Below, one piece after another: positions 23,705 through 32,986 of a stretch of 64,000 nt of DNA (position 1 is its first letter; each line of letters opens with the position of its first letter). The position numbers and the translations under genes were made by a program. The notes beneath the pieces were generated by a model. It was not told where the DNA came from. It worked only from the letters and a program-made list of their open reading frames with translations, and made no database searches. Source of the stretch: JAHQVI01 sp963749875 (lineage in GTDB: Bacteria; Pseudomonadota; Alphaproteobacteria; Rhizobiales; Rhodomicrobiaceae); the NCBI GenBank assembly GCA_963749875.1, contig CAVVOX010000002.1, positions 186,001-250,000 of the forward strand, in the 5' to 3' direction.

Positions 23705-24955
23705 TTAGCCTTCGTACCAGATGCGGTAGATCGCACCGGCCAGATCGTCCGATACGATGATCGAGCCATCGGGCAATTGCACGACATCGACCGGCCGTCC
23801 GAGATATTCGCCGTTGTCGGTCTTCCAGCCTTCCGCAAACGGCACGCTTTCACCCGCCGATCCGTCTTCGTTGACCGGGGTGAACATCACCCGCGCCCCG
23901 ACCGGAACGGTCCGGTTCCAGGAGCCGTGCTGAGCCGAGAAAATGCCGCCGCGATATTTCGCGGGGAATTGCGTGCCCGTGTAGAAGGTCATGCCCAGAT
24001 CGGCGGCATGAGCGACCATCTCCACGGCCGGCATGACGACATCCGCCGGCGGCTCCGAGTCCATATACTCATTCGTGCGGACCGAGCCTCCGCCATACCA
24101 AGGGAAGCCGAAATTCTGGCCCGCCTGGGTCTGCCGGTTGAGCTCGCCGGGGGGAATGTCATCGCCCATCCCGTCTACCTGGTTGTCGGTGAACCACAAT
24201 TCGCCATTGGCAGGATTGAACCCCAGTCCGACCGAATTGCGCACGCCCCGCGTATAGACTTCGCGTCCGGTGCCATCGGTGTTCAGCCGAATAATGCCGC
24301 CGAGCCCCCATTCACTGTAAAGGTCCAGCTTCTCTTTCGCAGGCACGTTAAAGGGCTGACCGAGCGTGATGTAGAGCTTGCCGTCCGGTCCGAGGGCGCA
24401 GACGCGGGCCGTGTGGTTATAGCTCTCTTCCGCTTTCGGGATCAGCTTACCCTCCGGCACGACATTGAATGCCGCCACGTCAGGGCTCTCATAGAAGAAT
24501 TCCGCGGCCGGAAAGAGGAGCACGCGGTTGCGCTCGGCAATATAGAGCATGCCGTCCTTGGAGAAGCACGGGCCGTTCGGAATGGTGAAGCTGATGGAGG
24601 GGGCGAAGTCCTTCACCTCGTCGGCGACGCGATCCTTGTCGCGATCCGTGACCGCCCAGACTTTCGTCTTTCGTGTGCCGACAATGGTGACGATCCCCTG
24701 AGGGCCGACAGCCATGTGCCGTGCGTCGGGCACGATGGCATAGAGCCCGATCTTGAAACCGGCGGGCATCGTGATCCGCTCAAGTGTCTTCTTGATCGCT
24801 GCCGCCTTATCACCGCCCTGGTAAACCTCTGTGAAATCGGTGACGCCGGTGATCTGGAATTTGCTCAGCTTGTCCAGATTGTCGGCGGCGGACGCCTCAA
24901 GCTGGCTTAAGCCGAGCGCCAGAGCGCTCACGAATATGAGCCTCCCAAATTGCAT
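23705..24955 (-). CDS. PQQ-dependent sugar dehydrogenase, L-sorbosone dehydrogenase family
   Basis: A 416-aa periplasmic beta-propeller protein. The ATG at 24955 (MQFGRLIFVSALALG) follows GGGAGAAACGCT and gives a clean signal peptide ending at ASAAD; an upstream in-frame extension to 25219 lacks these features. Propeller motifs include GPDGKLYITLGQPFN, YTRGVRNSVGLGFNPANGELWFTDN and FSAQHGSWNRT, typical of the soluble glucose/sorbosone dehydrogenase fold that holds PQQ. The likely role is oxidation of a sugar or aldehyde in the periplasm, passing electrons to the cytochrome encoded downstream. Confidence 0.88.
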   Translation of the reverse strand: MQFGRLIFVSALALGLSQLEASAADNLDKLSKFQITGVTDFTEVYQGGDKAAAIKKTLERITMPAGFKIGLYAIVPDARHMAVGPQGIVTIVGTRKTKVWAVTDRDKDRVADEVKDFAPSISFTIPNGPCFSKDGMLYIAERNRVLLFPAAEFFYESPDVAAFNVVPEGKLIPKAEESYNHTARVCALGPDGKLYITLGQPFNVPAKEKLDLYSEWGLGGIIRLNTDGTGREVYTRGVRNSVGLGFNPANGELWFTDNQVDGMGDDIPPGELNRQTQAGQNFGFPWYGGGSVRTNEYMDSEPPADVVMPAVEMVAHAADLGMTFYTGTQFPAKYRGGIFSAQHGSWNRTVPVGARVMFTPVNEDGSAGESVPFAEGWKTDNGEYLGRPVDVVQLPDGSIIVSDDLAGAIYRIWYEG

Positions 24956-25358
24956 AGCGTTTCTCCCATCTCTAGTGAGCCTTGTCTTATTGCGACTGGC
25001 TCGGTACAGCCTCTTTTGAGAAAGGCCAGCAAACATAATACGATAAGATCGCGAACTTCGCGAGGCCGTAGGGCAAAATGCGTCCAAATCGCCAATCCGG
25101 CACTTGCCGCGTCTTTCGGCCTGTGCCATGCCGATGAGCGAAGGCGAGCCGGGCATTGGTATGAGATTTGCTCGCTTTTTCCGGTTTTCCCGGCCAGCGC
25201 CCGAGGAAAGGCCCGGCACGATCGCGGACCGGCGCCGTCACCGAATGGAAGGGCGCATTCCGTAAAGATAGCAGGCGACAGCGCGGCCTGGAGGCCGGGG
25301 ACCAGCCTGGGGCAACCCCGGTCGAGCAGCACGACACAAACATTTTGGATCTGATGCC
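24956..25358. other. intergenic region between divergent genes, no gene seen
   Basis: This 403-bp gap separates the quinoprotein and the acetyltransferase starts. Open frames here have no ribosome binding site or recognisable protein. It should contain promoters for both genes, but I cannot place them. Confidence 0.5.
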
Positions 25359-28055
25359 ATGACAATTCGCAATTTGGACGCTGCCTTCATGCCGGCATCG
25401 GTCGCGCTGATCGGCGCGAGCGAAAAGCCTGGGTCTGTCGGTCTGAAGCTCGCGCAGAATTTGCAGGAAGGCGGGTTCTCCGGGCCTATCTGGCCGGTCA
25501 ACCCGCATTGGAGCGCAATCGGCGGTGAGAGATGCTATTCGAGCATTGCCGCGCTGCCGTCGGCGCCGAGCCTAGCGGTGATTGCCACCCCGCCCCGGAC
25601 GGTTCCCGGCATCATCACCGAGCTGGGCCGGAAAGGCACCCGCGCCGCGGTCGTGATCACGGCAGGCATCAGCCGCGAGAATGGCTTGCGCCAGGCGATG
25701 CTCGATGCCGCCAAACCCTTCACGCTCCGCATCATCGGACCGAACTGCCTTGGCATTTTCCTCCCCAAGATTGGGCTCAATGCGAGCTTTGCCCATTTGC
25801 CGGCCAAGCCTGGCAAGCTTGCCATGCTGAGCCAATCGGGCGCGGTGGCGAGCGCGATGCTCGACTGGGCGGCGGCTCACAATGTCGGCTTCAGCCACGC
25901 CCTCTCGATGGGCGATATGGCCGATGTCGATGTCGGGGACATGCTGAATTATCTCGCCGGGCGCGCGGATACGACAGCCATTCTGATGTATATCGAAACC
26001 GTTACCGAGGCGCGCAAATTTCTCTCGGCCGCCCGCTCGGCGGCGCGGGCCAAGCCCGTCGTCGTCGTCAAGACGGGACGCAGCGAGGCCGCGGCGAAGG
26101 CGGCGGCAACGCATACAGGCGCGCTGTCGGGAAATGACCGCGTCGTGGATGCAGCCTTCAAACGCGCGGGCGTTCTGCGCGTGGACGGACTACATGAGCT
26201 GTTCGATGCGGCCGAGACGCTGACGCGGCTCCGCCGGGTGCGAGGCGACCGGCTGGCCATTTTGACCAATGGCGGCGGCGCGGGCGTTCTGGCCGTGGAA
26301 TCGCTGATGCAGCTCGGTGGTGAGCTGGCCGAGCTCTCGCCTGATACGATAGAGACGCTCGATCGCGCGCTTCCGCCGACCTGGTCGCACGCCAATCCGG
26401 TCGATATCATCGGCGACGCTGGACCGGAGCGTTATGAGACGGCCCTGCGCGCCATACTGGACGATCGCGCGGCAGACGCCGTTCTGGTCATGAATTGTCC
26501 GACGGCGCTTGCCTCATCCAGCGAAGCGGCGGAGGCGGTGATCCGCACCATCGCGGCGCGGAAGGCGGAGACGAAGCCTGTCAAACCTGTCCTGACCAAC
26601 TGGCTCGGCGAAAGCACGGCGCGCAAGGCGCGCGACCTCTTCACCGAAGCCGGTATCCCCGCCTATGCCTTTCCCAGCGACGCGGTTCGCAGCTTTTCCT
26701 ATCTTACCGGCTACCGCAAGGCGCAGGACCAGCTTTTGCAGGCGCCACCCAGCCTGCCGCATGATTTCACGGTGGATACCGATGCCGCGCGGGCCGCGAT
26801 GGCGGAAGCGCAGCGGGAAGCGCGCGCCGTGTTGAGCGAACCGGAGGCGAAAGCTGTCCTGAGCGCCTATGGCATTGAGACGGCCGCGACGCGGATCGCA
26901 AAAGACCCGGGCGAGGTCGAGCGGCTGGCGCAGGATCTTGTCGCGCAAGGCCGCGGGGTCGCCGTCAAGGTGCTGTCGAAGGATATCTCGCATAAATCGG
27001 ACATTGGCGGCGTCGTTCTCAATCTTGAAAGCGCGGCCGCGGCGAAGCAGGCCGCCGAGCAAATCGCGGCGCGGGTGGCGCAGAAGCGGCCCAATGCGAA
27101 GCTCGACGGCTTCACCGTTCAGGAGATGGTCGAGCGGCCGGGATCGCATGAGCTGATCGTAGGCGTCAGCGAGGACTCGATTTTCGGTCCGACCATCCTC
27201 TTCGGCGCCGGAGGGACGGCGGTCGAAGTCATCAATGATACGGCGGTAGCGCTGCCGCCGCTCGACCTCATGCTCGCTCATCGCCTCATCGGGCAAACGC
27301 GCGTCGCCAAGCTCCTGGGCGGGTATCGTGACCGGGCGGCGGCCGATCTTGATGCGGTCGCCATGACCCTGGTGCGTGTTTCTCAGCTGGTTACAGACCT
27401 GCCGGTCATCACCGGACTCGACATCAACCCGCTTCTTGCCGATGAGCGCGGCGTCGTGGTGCTCGATGCCCGTATCACGATCGAATGGGCGAACGCGCAG
27501 GTTGCCGCGCCGAACCCCTATTTTGCGATCCGGCCTTATCCGAAAGGCTGGGAGAAGAGCGTCACGGTATCGAGCGGCCGTGTCATATTCATCCGCCCGA
27601 TCCAGCCCAGCGACGACGGGCTTTATGGCCGGTTCCTGCGGTCCATCACGACGGCCGATCTTCGTCTGCGCTTTTTCACTCCGAAAGCGGAATTCTCGGA
27701 CGCGTTCATCGCCCGCTTCACACAGATCGACTATGCGCGGGAAATGGCTTTCATCGCGATCGATCCGGAAAGCGGCGAAATGCTGGGCGGGTCACGGCTG
27801 ATCGCCGGTCCGGACTATACGAGCGGTGAATATGCCGCCATGGTCCGCAGCGACCTCAAGGGACACGGCATCGGCTGGGCCCTGATGCAGCAGCTCATCG
27901 AGTACGCCAAGGCGGAAGGGCTGCAGCAGATCTATGGCAGCGTGCTGCATGAGAATACGCAGATGCTGGCCATGTGCCGCGAACTTGGCTTCGCGGTGCG
28001 GACCGACCCGGACGACATTATGCTCTACCAAGTGACGCTGGCGCTGGGATCGTGA
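25359..28055 (+). CDS. fused acyl-CoA synthetase (ADP-forming)-like/GNAT acetyltransferase (Pat-type)
   Basis: An 898-aa two-part protein. Residues about 1-480 resemble the alpha part of NDP-forming acyl-CoA synthetases: a CoA-binding Rossmann domain (IGASEKPGSVGLKLAQNL) and a ligase domain (GPNCLGIFLP, MLSQSGAVASAMLDW). Residues 480-710 form an ATP-grasp domain (VAVKVLSKDISHKSDIGGV, FGAGGTAVEV). The C-terminal 170 residues are a GNAT domain (GHGIGWALMQQLIEYAKAEG). This is the order of the protein lysine acetyltransferase Pat/PatZ, which regulates metabolic enzymes such as acetyl-CoA synthetase. Whether the ligase half is active cannot be told. Confidence 0.9.
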   Translation: MTIRNLDAAFMPASVALIGASEKPGSVGLKLAQNLQEGGFSGPIWPVNPHWSAIGGERCYSSIAALPSAPSLAVIATPPRTVPGIITELGRKGTRAAVVITAGISRENGLRQAMLDAAKPFTLRIIGPNCLGIFLPKIGLNASFAHLPAKPGKLAMLSQSGAVASAMLDWAAAHNVGFSHALSMGDMADVDVGDMLNYLAGRADTTAILMYIETVTEARKFLSAARSAARAKPVVVVKTGRSEAAAKAAATHTGALSGNDRVVDAAFKRAGVLRVDGLHELFDAAETLTRLRRVRGDRLAILTNGGGAGVLAVESLMQLGGELAELSPDTIETLDRALPPTWSHANPVDIIGDAGPERYETALRAILDDRAADAVLVMNCPTALASSSEAAEAVIRTIAARKAETKPVKPVLTNWLGESTARKARDLFTEAGIPAYAFPSDAVRSFSYLTGYRKAQDQLLQAPPSLPHDFTVDTDAARAAMAEAQREARAVLSEPEAKAVLSAYGIETAATRIAKDPGEVERLAQDLVAQGRGVAVKVLSKDISHKSDIGGVVLNLESAAAAKQAAEQIAARVAQKRPNAKLDGFTVQEMVERPGSHELIVGVSEDSIFGPTILFGAGGTAVEVINDTAVALPPLDLMLAHRLIGQTRVAKLLGGYRDRAAADLDAVAMTLVRVSQLVTDLPVITGLDINPLLADERGVVVLDARITIEWANAQVAAPNPYFAIRPYPKGWEKSVTVSSGRVIFIRPIQPSDDGLYGRFLRSITTADLRLRFFTPKAEFSDAFIARFTQIDYAREMAFIAIDPESGEMLGGSRLIAGPDYTSGEYAAMVRSDLKGHGIGWALMQQLIEYAKAEGLQQIYGSVLHENTQMLAMCRELGFAVRTDPDDIMLYQVTLALGS

Positions 28056-28112
28056 CGCGCCTCGGCGGCTCCGATCTCCAGCCATTGTCACTGCCGGAAG
28101 GGTCTCCCAAGC

Positions 28113-28565
28113 TCAGGCGGAGTTCGTGAGGCGCTTCTCGATCTCATAGACGGGCACGTTAACCATGTCTTTGGCGACCTCGGCCGCAATCGCGTCCTGC
28201 ACGGTCTGACTATAGGCGGGCCGGAGTACGCCGAGCGCGCGGGGCGCGGCGACGATGATCAGTGACTGGGTCTCTCCCTTTCGGATCGCCTCTTCCAGCC
28301 TTTGCACGAGCTGTTTCAGAAAATCCTGCTCGGCCTGATCATGCCAATCCGTCTGCTGGACGGCGCTCCGGGCCGCGCCGGTCAACTCCTGAACGCGGCC
28401 CGGACGGTCGGTCCCCTGTTCGCCGGTCTTGGCATCCTCATGTTCGTGCGTTTCGCGCATCCGCAGATTGGGAAATTTTTCGTCGCCCTGATTCTCCAGA
28501 ATTAGCGCCTTGCGCCCATCACAGACCACGACCCAATCGCCAGCTTTCAGTTTGATCTCGCTCAT
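28113..28565 (-). CDS. host-attachment family protein (PF10116-like)
   Basis: A 150-aa soluble protein, MSEIKLKAGDWVVVCDGRKA, with the family's central acidic/charged linker and the C-terminal segment SLIIVAAPRALGVLRPAYS. Family members were first described as needed for plant attachment in Agrobacterium-type bacteria, but the fold resembles release-factor/RNA-binding domains and the real activity is unclear. A double-hairpin repeat begins 46 bp upstream of its start. Confidence 0.75.
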   Translation of the reverse strand: MSEIKLKAGDWVVVCDGRKALILENQGDEKFPNLRMRETHEHEDAKTGEQGTDRPGRVQELTGAARSAVQQTDWHDQAEQDFLKQLVQRLEEAIRKGETQSLIIVAAPRALGVLRPAYSQTVQDAIAAEVAKDMVNVPVYEIEKRLTNSA

Positions 28566-28611
28566 TCAAATCTCCCAAATCCCGGGTACGCTCTTCGTGC
28601 CGCAGGGGTCA

Positions 28612-28739
28612 AGCGCAACGCGCGTCCAAGCATGTCCCCGCGAAGGCGGGGATGGACGCGGGAACAGTTGCACTGACATATGGATATCGATCAACTTAAC
28701 CTCGTCCAAGTGATTCCACTTGAACGAGGGTTGATCTAG
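28612..28739 (+). repeat. 128-bp double-hairpin repeat, copy e
   Basis: Starts AGCGCAACGCGCGTCC and ends GAGGGTTGATCTAG. The 5' TA is replaced by AA (tcAAGCGC), so the target-site edge is mutated. Both hairpins are conserved. It lies between the start of the host-attachment-like gene and the 3' end of the cation exchanger. Confidence 0.88.
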
Positions 28740-28861
28740 CCTGTACACCGATCCCAGGGCAAGACATCCCGATGAGGAAACGCAGCCCACGCCGATACGT
28801 TGCAGCCAATGAGCCATGTCAAGCGGCACAGGATTTTTCGGCCTGCAGAAACGACGCCTCG

Positions 28862-29815
28862 TTAAGCCATAGGGAGCGCGAGATAGGCGAGATAGCCGAC
28901 ATAGGCGACATAGGCGAGGAAAAATAAGAGGCCTTCCAAACGGCTGATGCGCCAGTTGCTGATCGCAACGACGATGAGGGCGAGCGTCGCGGCTGCCATG
29001 ACCCAGATGTCGAACCGTATGATCTCGGGTGGAACGGTGATCGGATGGACAATTGCCGTAATGCCCAGGATCCCGAAGATATTCTGAATATTGCTGCCGA
29101 GCACATTGCCGAGCGCAATGCCGGTCTCTTTCCTTCTGGCCGCCATCATCGAGGTGATCAGTTCGGGCAGTGAGGTGCCGATGGCGACGACGGTGAGGCC
29201 GATGATCGTCTCCGACACCGCATAGTGACGCGCAAGCTCAATCGAGCTGTCGACCAGCCAGCGCGCGCCCAGGAGAACCAAGGCAATTCCGACGAGCGCG
29301 AAAAACCAGGCGCGTCCAACGCCTTTCGAATCGCCGCCCTGATCCTCGGAGCCCGCCAGGACATCGCCATCCTGAAAATAGCTGTAGGCGAAATAGGCAA
29401 GCAGCAGGGCGACGAGGGCTGCGCCAATCGTGCGGTCGAGATGGCCGAAGATGACAACTGCAATGCAGATGGCCGTGGCGGCCACGACCACCAGGCCGGT
29501 GCGTCGAATCACACTGTGCGGCGTGGAGATCGGATAGATGAGTGCCGCAAGACCGAGAACCAGAAGAATATTGGCCGTGTTGCTGCCGATCGCATTGCCG
29601 ACCGCGATGCCGGGCAATTCCAGCAGCGCGGCGCGAATGCTTGTGACCAGCTCCGGCATCGACGTCCCGAAACCGACAAGCGTGATGCCGATGAAAACGC
29701 TCGACACACGCAAATGCCGCGCGATGGACGCCGCCCCGATGACCAGCAACTCGCCGCCGATGGCCAAGATCAAAATTCCGGCTGGCAGCTCCCAAGAGAT
29801 CGCAGCCCATTCCAT
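28862..29815 (-). CDS. calcium/sodium antiporter (CaCA family, YrbG-like)
   Basis: A 317-aa inner-membrane exchanger with about ten transmembrane segments arranged as two inverted repeats. The alpha-repeat motifs are GFGTSMPELVTSIRAAL...GNAIGSNTANILLVLG and AIGTSLPELITSMMAA...GNVLGSNIQNIFGILG, which form the ion-binding site. The start at 29815 (MEWAAISWELPAG) has GGGAACGGGG upstream; a longer in-frame start at 29923 adds a basic, non-membrane extension. The preferred cation is not determinable. Confidence 0.92.
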   Translation of the reverse strand: MEWAAISWELPAGILILAIGGELLVIGAASIARHLRVSSVFIGITLVGFGTSMPELVTSIRAALLELPGIAVGNAIGSNTANILLVLGLAALIYPISTPHSVIRRTGLVVVAATAICIAVVIFGHLDRTIGAALVALLLAYFAYSYFQDGDVLAGSEDQGGDSKGVGRAWFFALVGIALVLLGARWLVDSSIELARHYAVSETIIGLTVVAIGTSLPELITSMMAARRKETGIALGNVLGSNIQNIFGILGITAIVHPITVPPEIIRFDIWVMAAATLALIVVAISNWRISRLEGLLFFLAYVAYVGYLAYLALPMA

Positions 29816-30024
29816 CCCCGTTCCCCCCTGCTTTTCCGCGCGGATGGCACGCCGCCGCTGAAGCCGGCCCTCCACCTTTCGCACATGATTCAGGCTGATA
29901 CTGTAATGTCGGCCCGACGGCAAGGCAGCGCAATGCGGACCGGCGCGCTCATCACGACCGCATTCGTGGTTTCCACATGCGGGGACGGCGTATTTCCTTG
30001 GGGTGGGTTTTTTGGTACGTTCCC

Positions 30025-30882
30025 ATGAGTGTTGACGCGCAAAAATTTATAGATTTCAATTATTTACTACAATTGTCGGCGCAGGCCGTGTGGCACGGGA
30101 GTCAGAATTTGGTTTTGAGGCGCTCATATCTTTTGCAGCGATTTTCAGATTCGCATCTTCAAGGGCGAGGATTTCGCGCCGTCATCCGCATATCGCTTCT
30201 GGCGGCGGCGCTTTGGACGGCGCCGGCCATTCCCGCGGCACTGGCGGAGGGAGAGACGCCTAAGGCGGCGACGAAGAGCGAGGCGCTTTTCCTCGATCGG
30301 CTGATGATGGCCGAGTCCGGCGGCAAGCTCGACGCGAAGAATCCGCGATCTTCCGCGCTCGGGCCGTTTCAGTTCATTCGCAGCACCTTCTATGACGTCG
30401 TCATGCGCTACCTTCCCGAGCTGATAGACGGCAAATCCTATGCCGAAATTCAGCAGCTTCGGGTCGATATGAAGGTGGCGCGCCGGGCCGCACTCGCCTA
30501 TACGCGCGAGAACGCGGTCAAACTCAATGAAGGCGGCGTCAAACCCGAGCCCGGCTTTCTGCGTCTGGCGTTTCTCCTGGGGCCGCGGGGCGCGATCAAC
30601 GTGATCTCCGCCAAGCCTGAAACGCCGGTGAGCAGTGTTCTCAGCACGGCGGCGATCGAGGCCAATCCGTTCATGCAGAGCATGACTGCGGAACAGCTGG
30701 TCGAAAGAGCCAAGCGTGAGGCGGCAGGCTTGAAGCCCTTGCCCATCTTCGCTTCGGCAAAGACCGCGGCGGCGCATCCGAAGATCAAGGTTCGGTGCAA
30801 TCTGAAGCGGGCCAGCTGCCGAAAATGGCTGGCGCTGGCGAAAAAACGCCTGGCGCGCAAGGCGAGGACGGCGAGGAGATGA
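30025..30882 (+). CDS. exported lytic-transglycosylase-like protein
   Basis: Protein of about 285 aa with a late hydrophobic signal-like segment (RISLLAAALWTAPAIPAALAEG) preceded by a long N-terminal part, so the real start may lie further downstream. The SLT-type motif MMAESGGKLDAKNPRSSALG followed by PFQFIRSTF contains the likely catalytic glutamate and the ALGPFQ signature of peptidoglycan lytic transglycosylases. The C-terminus is strongly basic (KWLALAKKRLARKARTARR). It may cleave murein for insertion of an envelope complex. An upstream start at 29977 is also open. Confidence 0.7.
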   Translation: MSVDAQKFIDFNYLLQLSAQAVWHGSQNLVLRRSYLLQRFSDSHLQGRGFRAVIRISLLAAALWTAPAIPAALAEGETPKAATKSEALFLDRLMMAESGGKLDAKNPRSSALGPFQFIRSTFYDVVMRYLPELIDGKSYAEIQQLRVDMKVARRAALAYTRENAVKLNEGGVKPEPGFLRLAFLLGPRGAINVISAKPETPVSSVLSTAAIEANPFMQSMTAEQLVERAKREAAGLKPLPIFASAKTAAAHPKIKVRCNLKRASCRKWLALAKKRLARKARTARR

Positions 30883-30957
30883 GGCGGAGGCCAGAGCTGC
30901 CGAACCCGTCAGCCGACCTTTCGCGGAGCTGCGAGGGAGAGATCGACATAAAAGAAA

Positions 30958-30984
30958 ACGGGCGGCAACCCATGTGCCGCCCGT
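30958..30984 (-). terminator. Rho-independent terminator between convergent genes
   Basis: A perfect 10-bp stem, ACGGGCGGCA and TGCCGCCCGT, with a 7-base loop. On the minus strand it is followed by a T-rich run (TTTTCTTTTATG), so it terminates the porin-like gene that ends at 31009. On the plus strand the trailing AAACTTTCTT is weaker but may also serve the transglycosylase gene. Confidence 0.85.
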
Positions 30985-31008
30985 AAACTTTCTTAGCTGG
31001 AGTCGCTC

Positions 31009-31605
31009 TCAGTAGCCGCCGAGGTGATATGTCAGACGAGCGCGTGCGGCCCAGAAATTCGCGTCGTTGTTGAAGTCGTCCTCAAAGGCGTAGTAGAGGC
31101 CCTCGACGCCGACACTGACTCTATCTCTCAGCTTATGTTCGACGCCGAGACCGGCCACCCAGCCGGTATCCGAATCGTTGCCGAAGACGCCGTCATCAAA
31201 GCCGATGAAGGCGGCGCCGCCGGTCGCATAAGCGAGCGTCGGACCGAAAGCCCAGCCCAACCGGCCGCGAATCGAGGCGAGATAGTCCACATCGTCGAGG
31301 AAATCGACGTCGCCCTCGACACCGACCACGAGATTTCTCGCGCCTTGCCAGTTATAGCCAAGATGACCGCCGCCGATCAAAGTGGCGTCGTCGACAATTT
31401 CGATATCGGAATCGTCCCACGCCGCTCCGAGATTGGCGCCGATATAAAAGCCCGCCCACGTGATCGGCGGTGCGTAGTTGACCGGCCCCGGAGGGATATC
31501 TTTTTGACCACCCTGGTAGATGTCGGCGGCATTGGCCATCGGCGCAGCTGCCGAAAGAGCAAGAGCGCTGACAAGCCCAAGCCCCAGAAACTTGAAGGAT
31601 TTCAT
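31009..31605 (-). CDS. outer-membrane beta-barrel protein, Omp25/RopB-like
   Basis: A 198-aa outer-membrane protein. Signal peptide MKSFKFLGLGLVSALALSAA ends at ANAAD. The first barrel strand is WAGFYIGANLGAAWDDS, and alternating hydrophobic strands (SIRGRLGWAFGPTLAYATGG, VSVGVEGLYYAFED) lead to the C-terminal RARLTYHLGGY. This pattern is typical of small Rhizobiales outer-membrane proteins. A strong terminator follows. Confidence 0.87.
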   Translation of the reverse strand: MKSFKFLGLGLVSALALSAAAPMANAADIYQGGQKDIPPGPVNYAPPITWAGFYIGANLGAAWDDSDIEIVDDATLIGGGHLGYNWQGARNLVVGVEGDVDFLDDVDYLASIRGRLGWAFGPTLAYATGGAAFIGFDDGVFGNDSDTGWVAGLGVEHKLRDRVSVGVEGLYYAFEDDFNNDANFWAARARLTYHLGGY

Positions 31606-31991
31606 TAATAGTCCCCCGTGTTACTTTTAGAACGCGCATGAGATCGCGGTCACAATCCCTGCGCCACCGAATAGCTCAGTAGGTAGGCCCGCCGTTTGAC
31701 AATGGTGTGGCAAGCGGAGCTGGTGCCGCGATGCGGCAGCGTTAGATCAAAAGAGAGAAAAAGAAGACTTAAAAATCAATATATTATTCGACCAATCTTA
31801 CCCAATTGCCCCAACACAGAATCGTCTTCAAGCTGCTGGCGACGGCAGCCTTGGATTGAATTAAGGCGAAATTGCACCCAACAAGGGGGCGAACGCAGTT
31901 TTTGTGAGTAGTTGCAATCCTGCGTGTCGCCGCTACAGCTTTCGGCTATTGTTCGCGGAAATCTCAGGCCGGGCTTCAACCCAGGGATCGC
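31606..31991. other. intergenic region between divergent genes, AT-rich centre, no gene seen
   Basis: This 386-bp gap holds the promoters for the porin-like gene and the PhzF gene. A distinctly AT-rich block (about 31744-31800, including AAAAATCAATATATTATTCG) stands out against the GC-rich surroundings. A tRNA-like word (GAATAGCTCAGTAGGTAG, about 31669) does not continue into a cloverleaf. No ORF has credible support. Confidence 0.4.
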
Positions 31992-32906
31992 ATGGAACGG
32001 CGCTATACCCTTTTGAACGTGTTCGCAGCGAGCGAGGATGGCGGCAATCCGCTCGCGGTGATGAGTGACGTGGACGGTCTCGACGATGCCGGGATGCAGG
32101 AGATCGCGCGCAGGCTAGGCCTGTCGGAAACGGTTTTCGTCTTTCCGCCGAAATATCCCTCGCATACGGCGGCCATACAAATCTTCACGCCGGCGGCCGA
32201 GTTGCCCTTCGCGGGGCACCCGACCGTCGGAACTGCTGTCTGTCTGGTACGCGAGCGCCTCTGGCGTACGCAGGGCGCCGAGTTCGAAGCCTTGGCGGTG
32301 CTGGAGGCGAAGGGCGGCATCTTACGCGTGGCCATTCGGCCTGGGAACGGCGAGGCGCCCTTCGCGGAGTTCGACGCGCCGGGTCTGCCGCAGGAATGCG
32401 GCGAAGCCGCGCCGGCGGACCGCATCGCCGCGGCGCTCGGCCTGTCGCCGACCGAAATCGGATTTGAAAATTTCAAGCCGCGCCGGTTCCGTGTGGGCGT
32501 CCCCTTCACATTCGTGCCCGTTGACGGGCTGGAAGCGATCGCCCGCGCGCAGGTGGTGAGCGAATATTGGGACGAGGCGTTCGGCGGCGACGATCATGCG
32601 GCCGCCTATCTGTACTGCCGGGACACGGTTCAACACAAAGCGGCATTTCACGCCCGCGCCTTTGCGCCGGCAATGGACGTGCCCGAAGATCCAGCAACCG
32701 GCTCGGCCGTTGCGGCATTTGCAGGCATCATTCACCTTTTCGACAGTCCGCCGGAAGGGACTTATAGCGGCATCATCGAGCAGGGAATCGAAATGGGCCG
32801 GCCGAGCGAGATCTTTCTGGAGTTCGAAATCGTCAACCGCAAGATTCGCGTCGTTCGCATCGGCGGCTATGCGCTGGCCGTCGGAGAGAAGACCATCGAG
32901 AGCTGA
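31992..32906 (+). CDS. PhzF family isomerase/epimerase-like protein
   Basis: A 304-aa protein of the diaminopimelate-epimerase-like PhzF fold. N-terminal LLNVFAASEDGGNPLAV, the conserved glutamate Glu46 in GLSETVFVF, ELPFAGHPTVGTA and the C-terminal EDPATGSAVAAFAG are the family signatures. Phenazine biosynthesis genes are absent, so the name is only a family label and the substrate is unknown. It is convergent with a TetR gene. Confidence 0.88.
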   Translation: MERRYTLLNVFAASEDGGNPLAVMSDVDGLDDAGMQEIARRLGLSETVFVFPPKYPSHTAAIQIFTPAAELPFAGHPTVGTAVCLVRERLWRTQGAEFEALAVLEAKGGILRVAIRPGNGEAPFAEFDAPGLPQECGEAAPADRIAAALGLSPTEIGFENFKPRRFRVGVPFTFVPVDGLEAIARAQVVSEYWDEAFGGDDHAAAYLYCRDTVQHKAAFHARAFAPAMDVPEDPATGSAVAAFAGIIHLFDSPPEGTYSGIIEQGIEMGRPSEIFLEFEIVNRKIRVVRIGGYALAVGEKTIES

Positions 32907-32986
32907 AAAGCCTCAGGCCGCGCCATGGCAGCCCGGAGCGCCTGCCGTCTCCTTACGAAAACATCCCGCCATCGTCCGCAGCCCTA

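Noticed and set aside
24956..25219. N-terminal extension of the sorbosone-dehydrogenase-like protein
   Set aside because: The extension precedes a perfect signal peptide and ribosome binding site at 24955, so it is not translated with the protein.
31669..31760. tRNA-like word (TAGCTCAGTAGGTAG)
   Set aside because: The sequence resembles a D-arm, but no acceptor stem, anticodon stem or GTTC-type T-loop can be formed around it.
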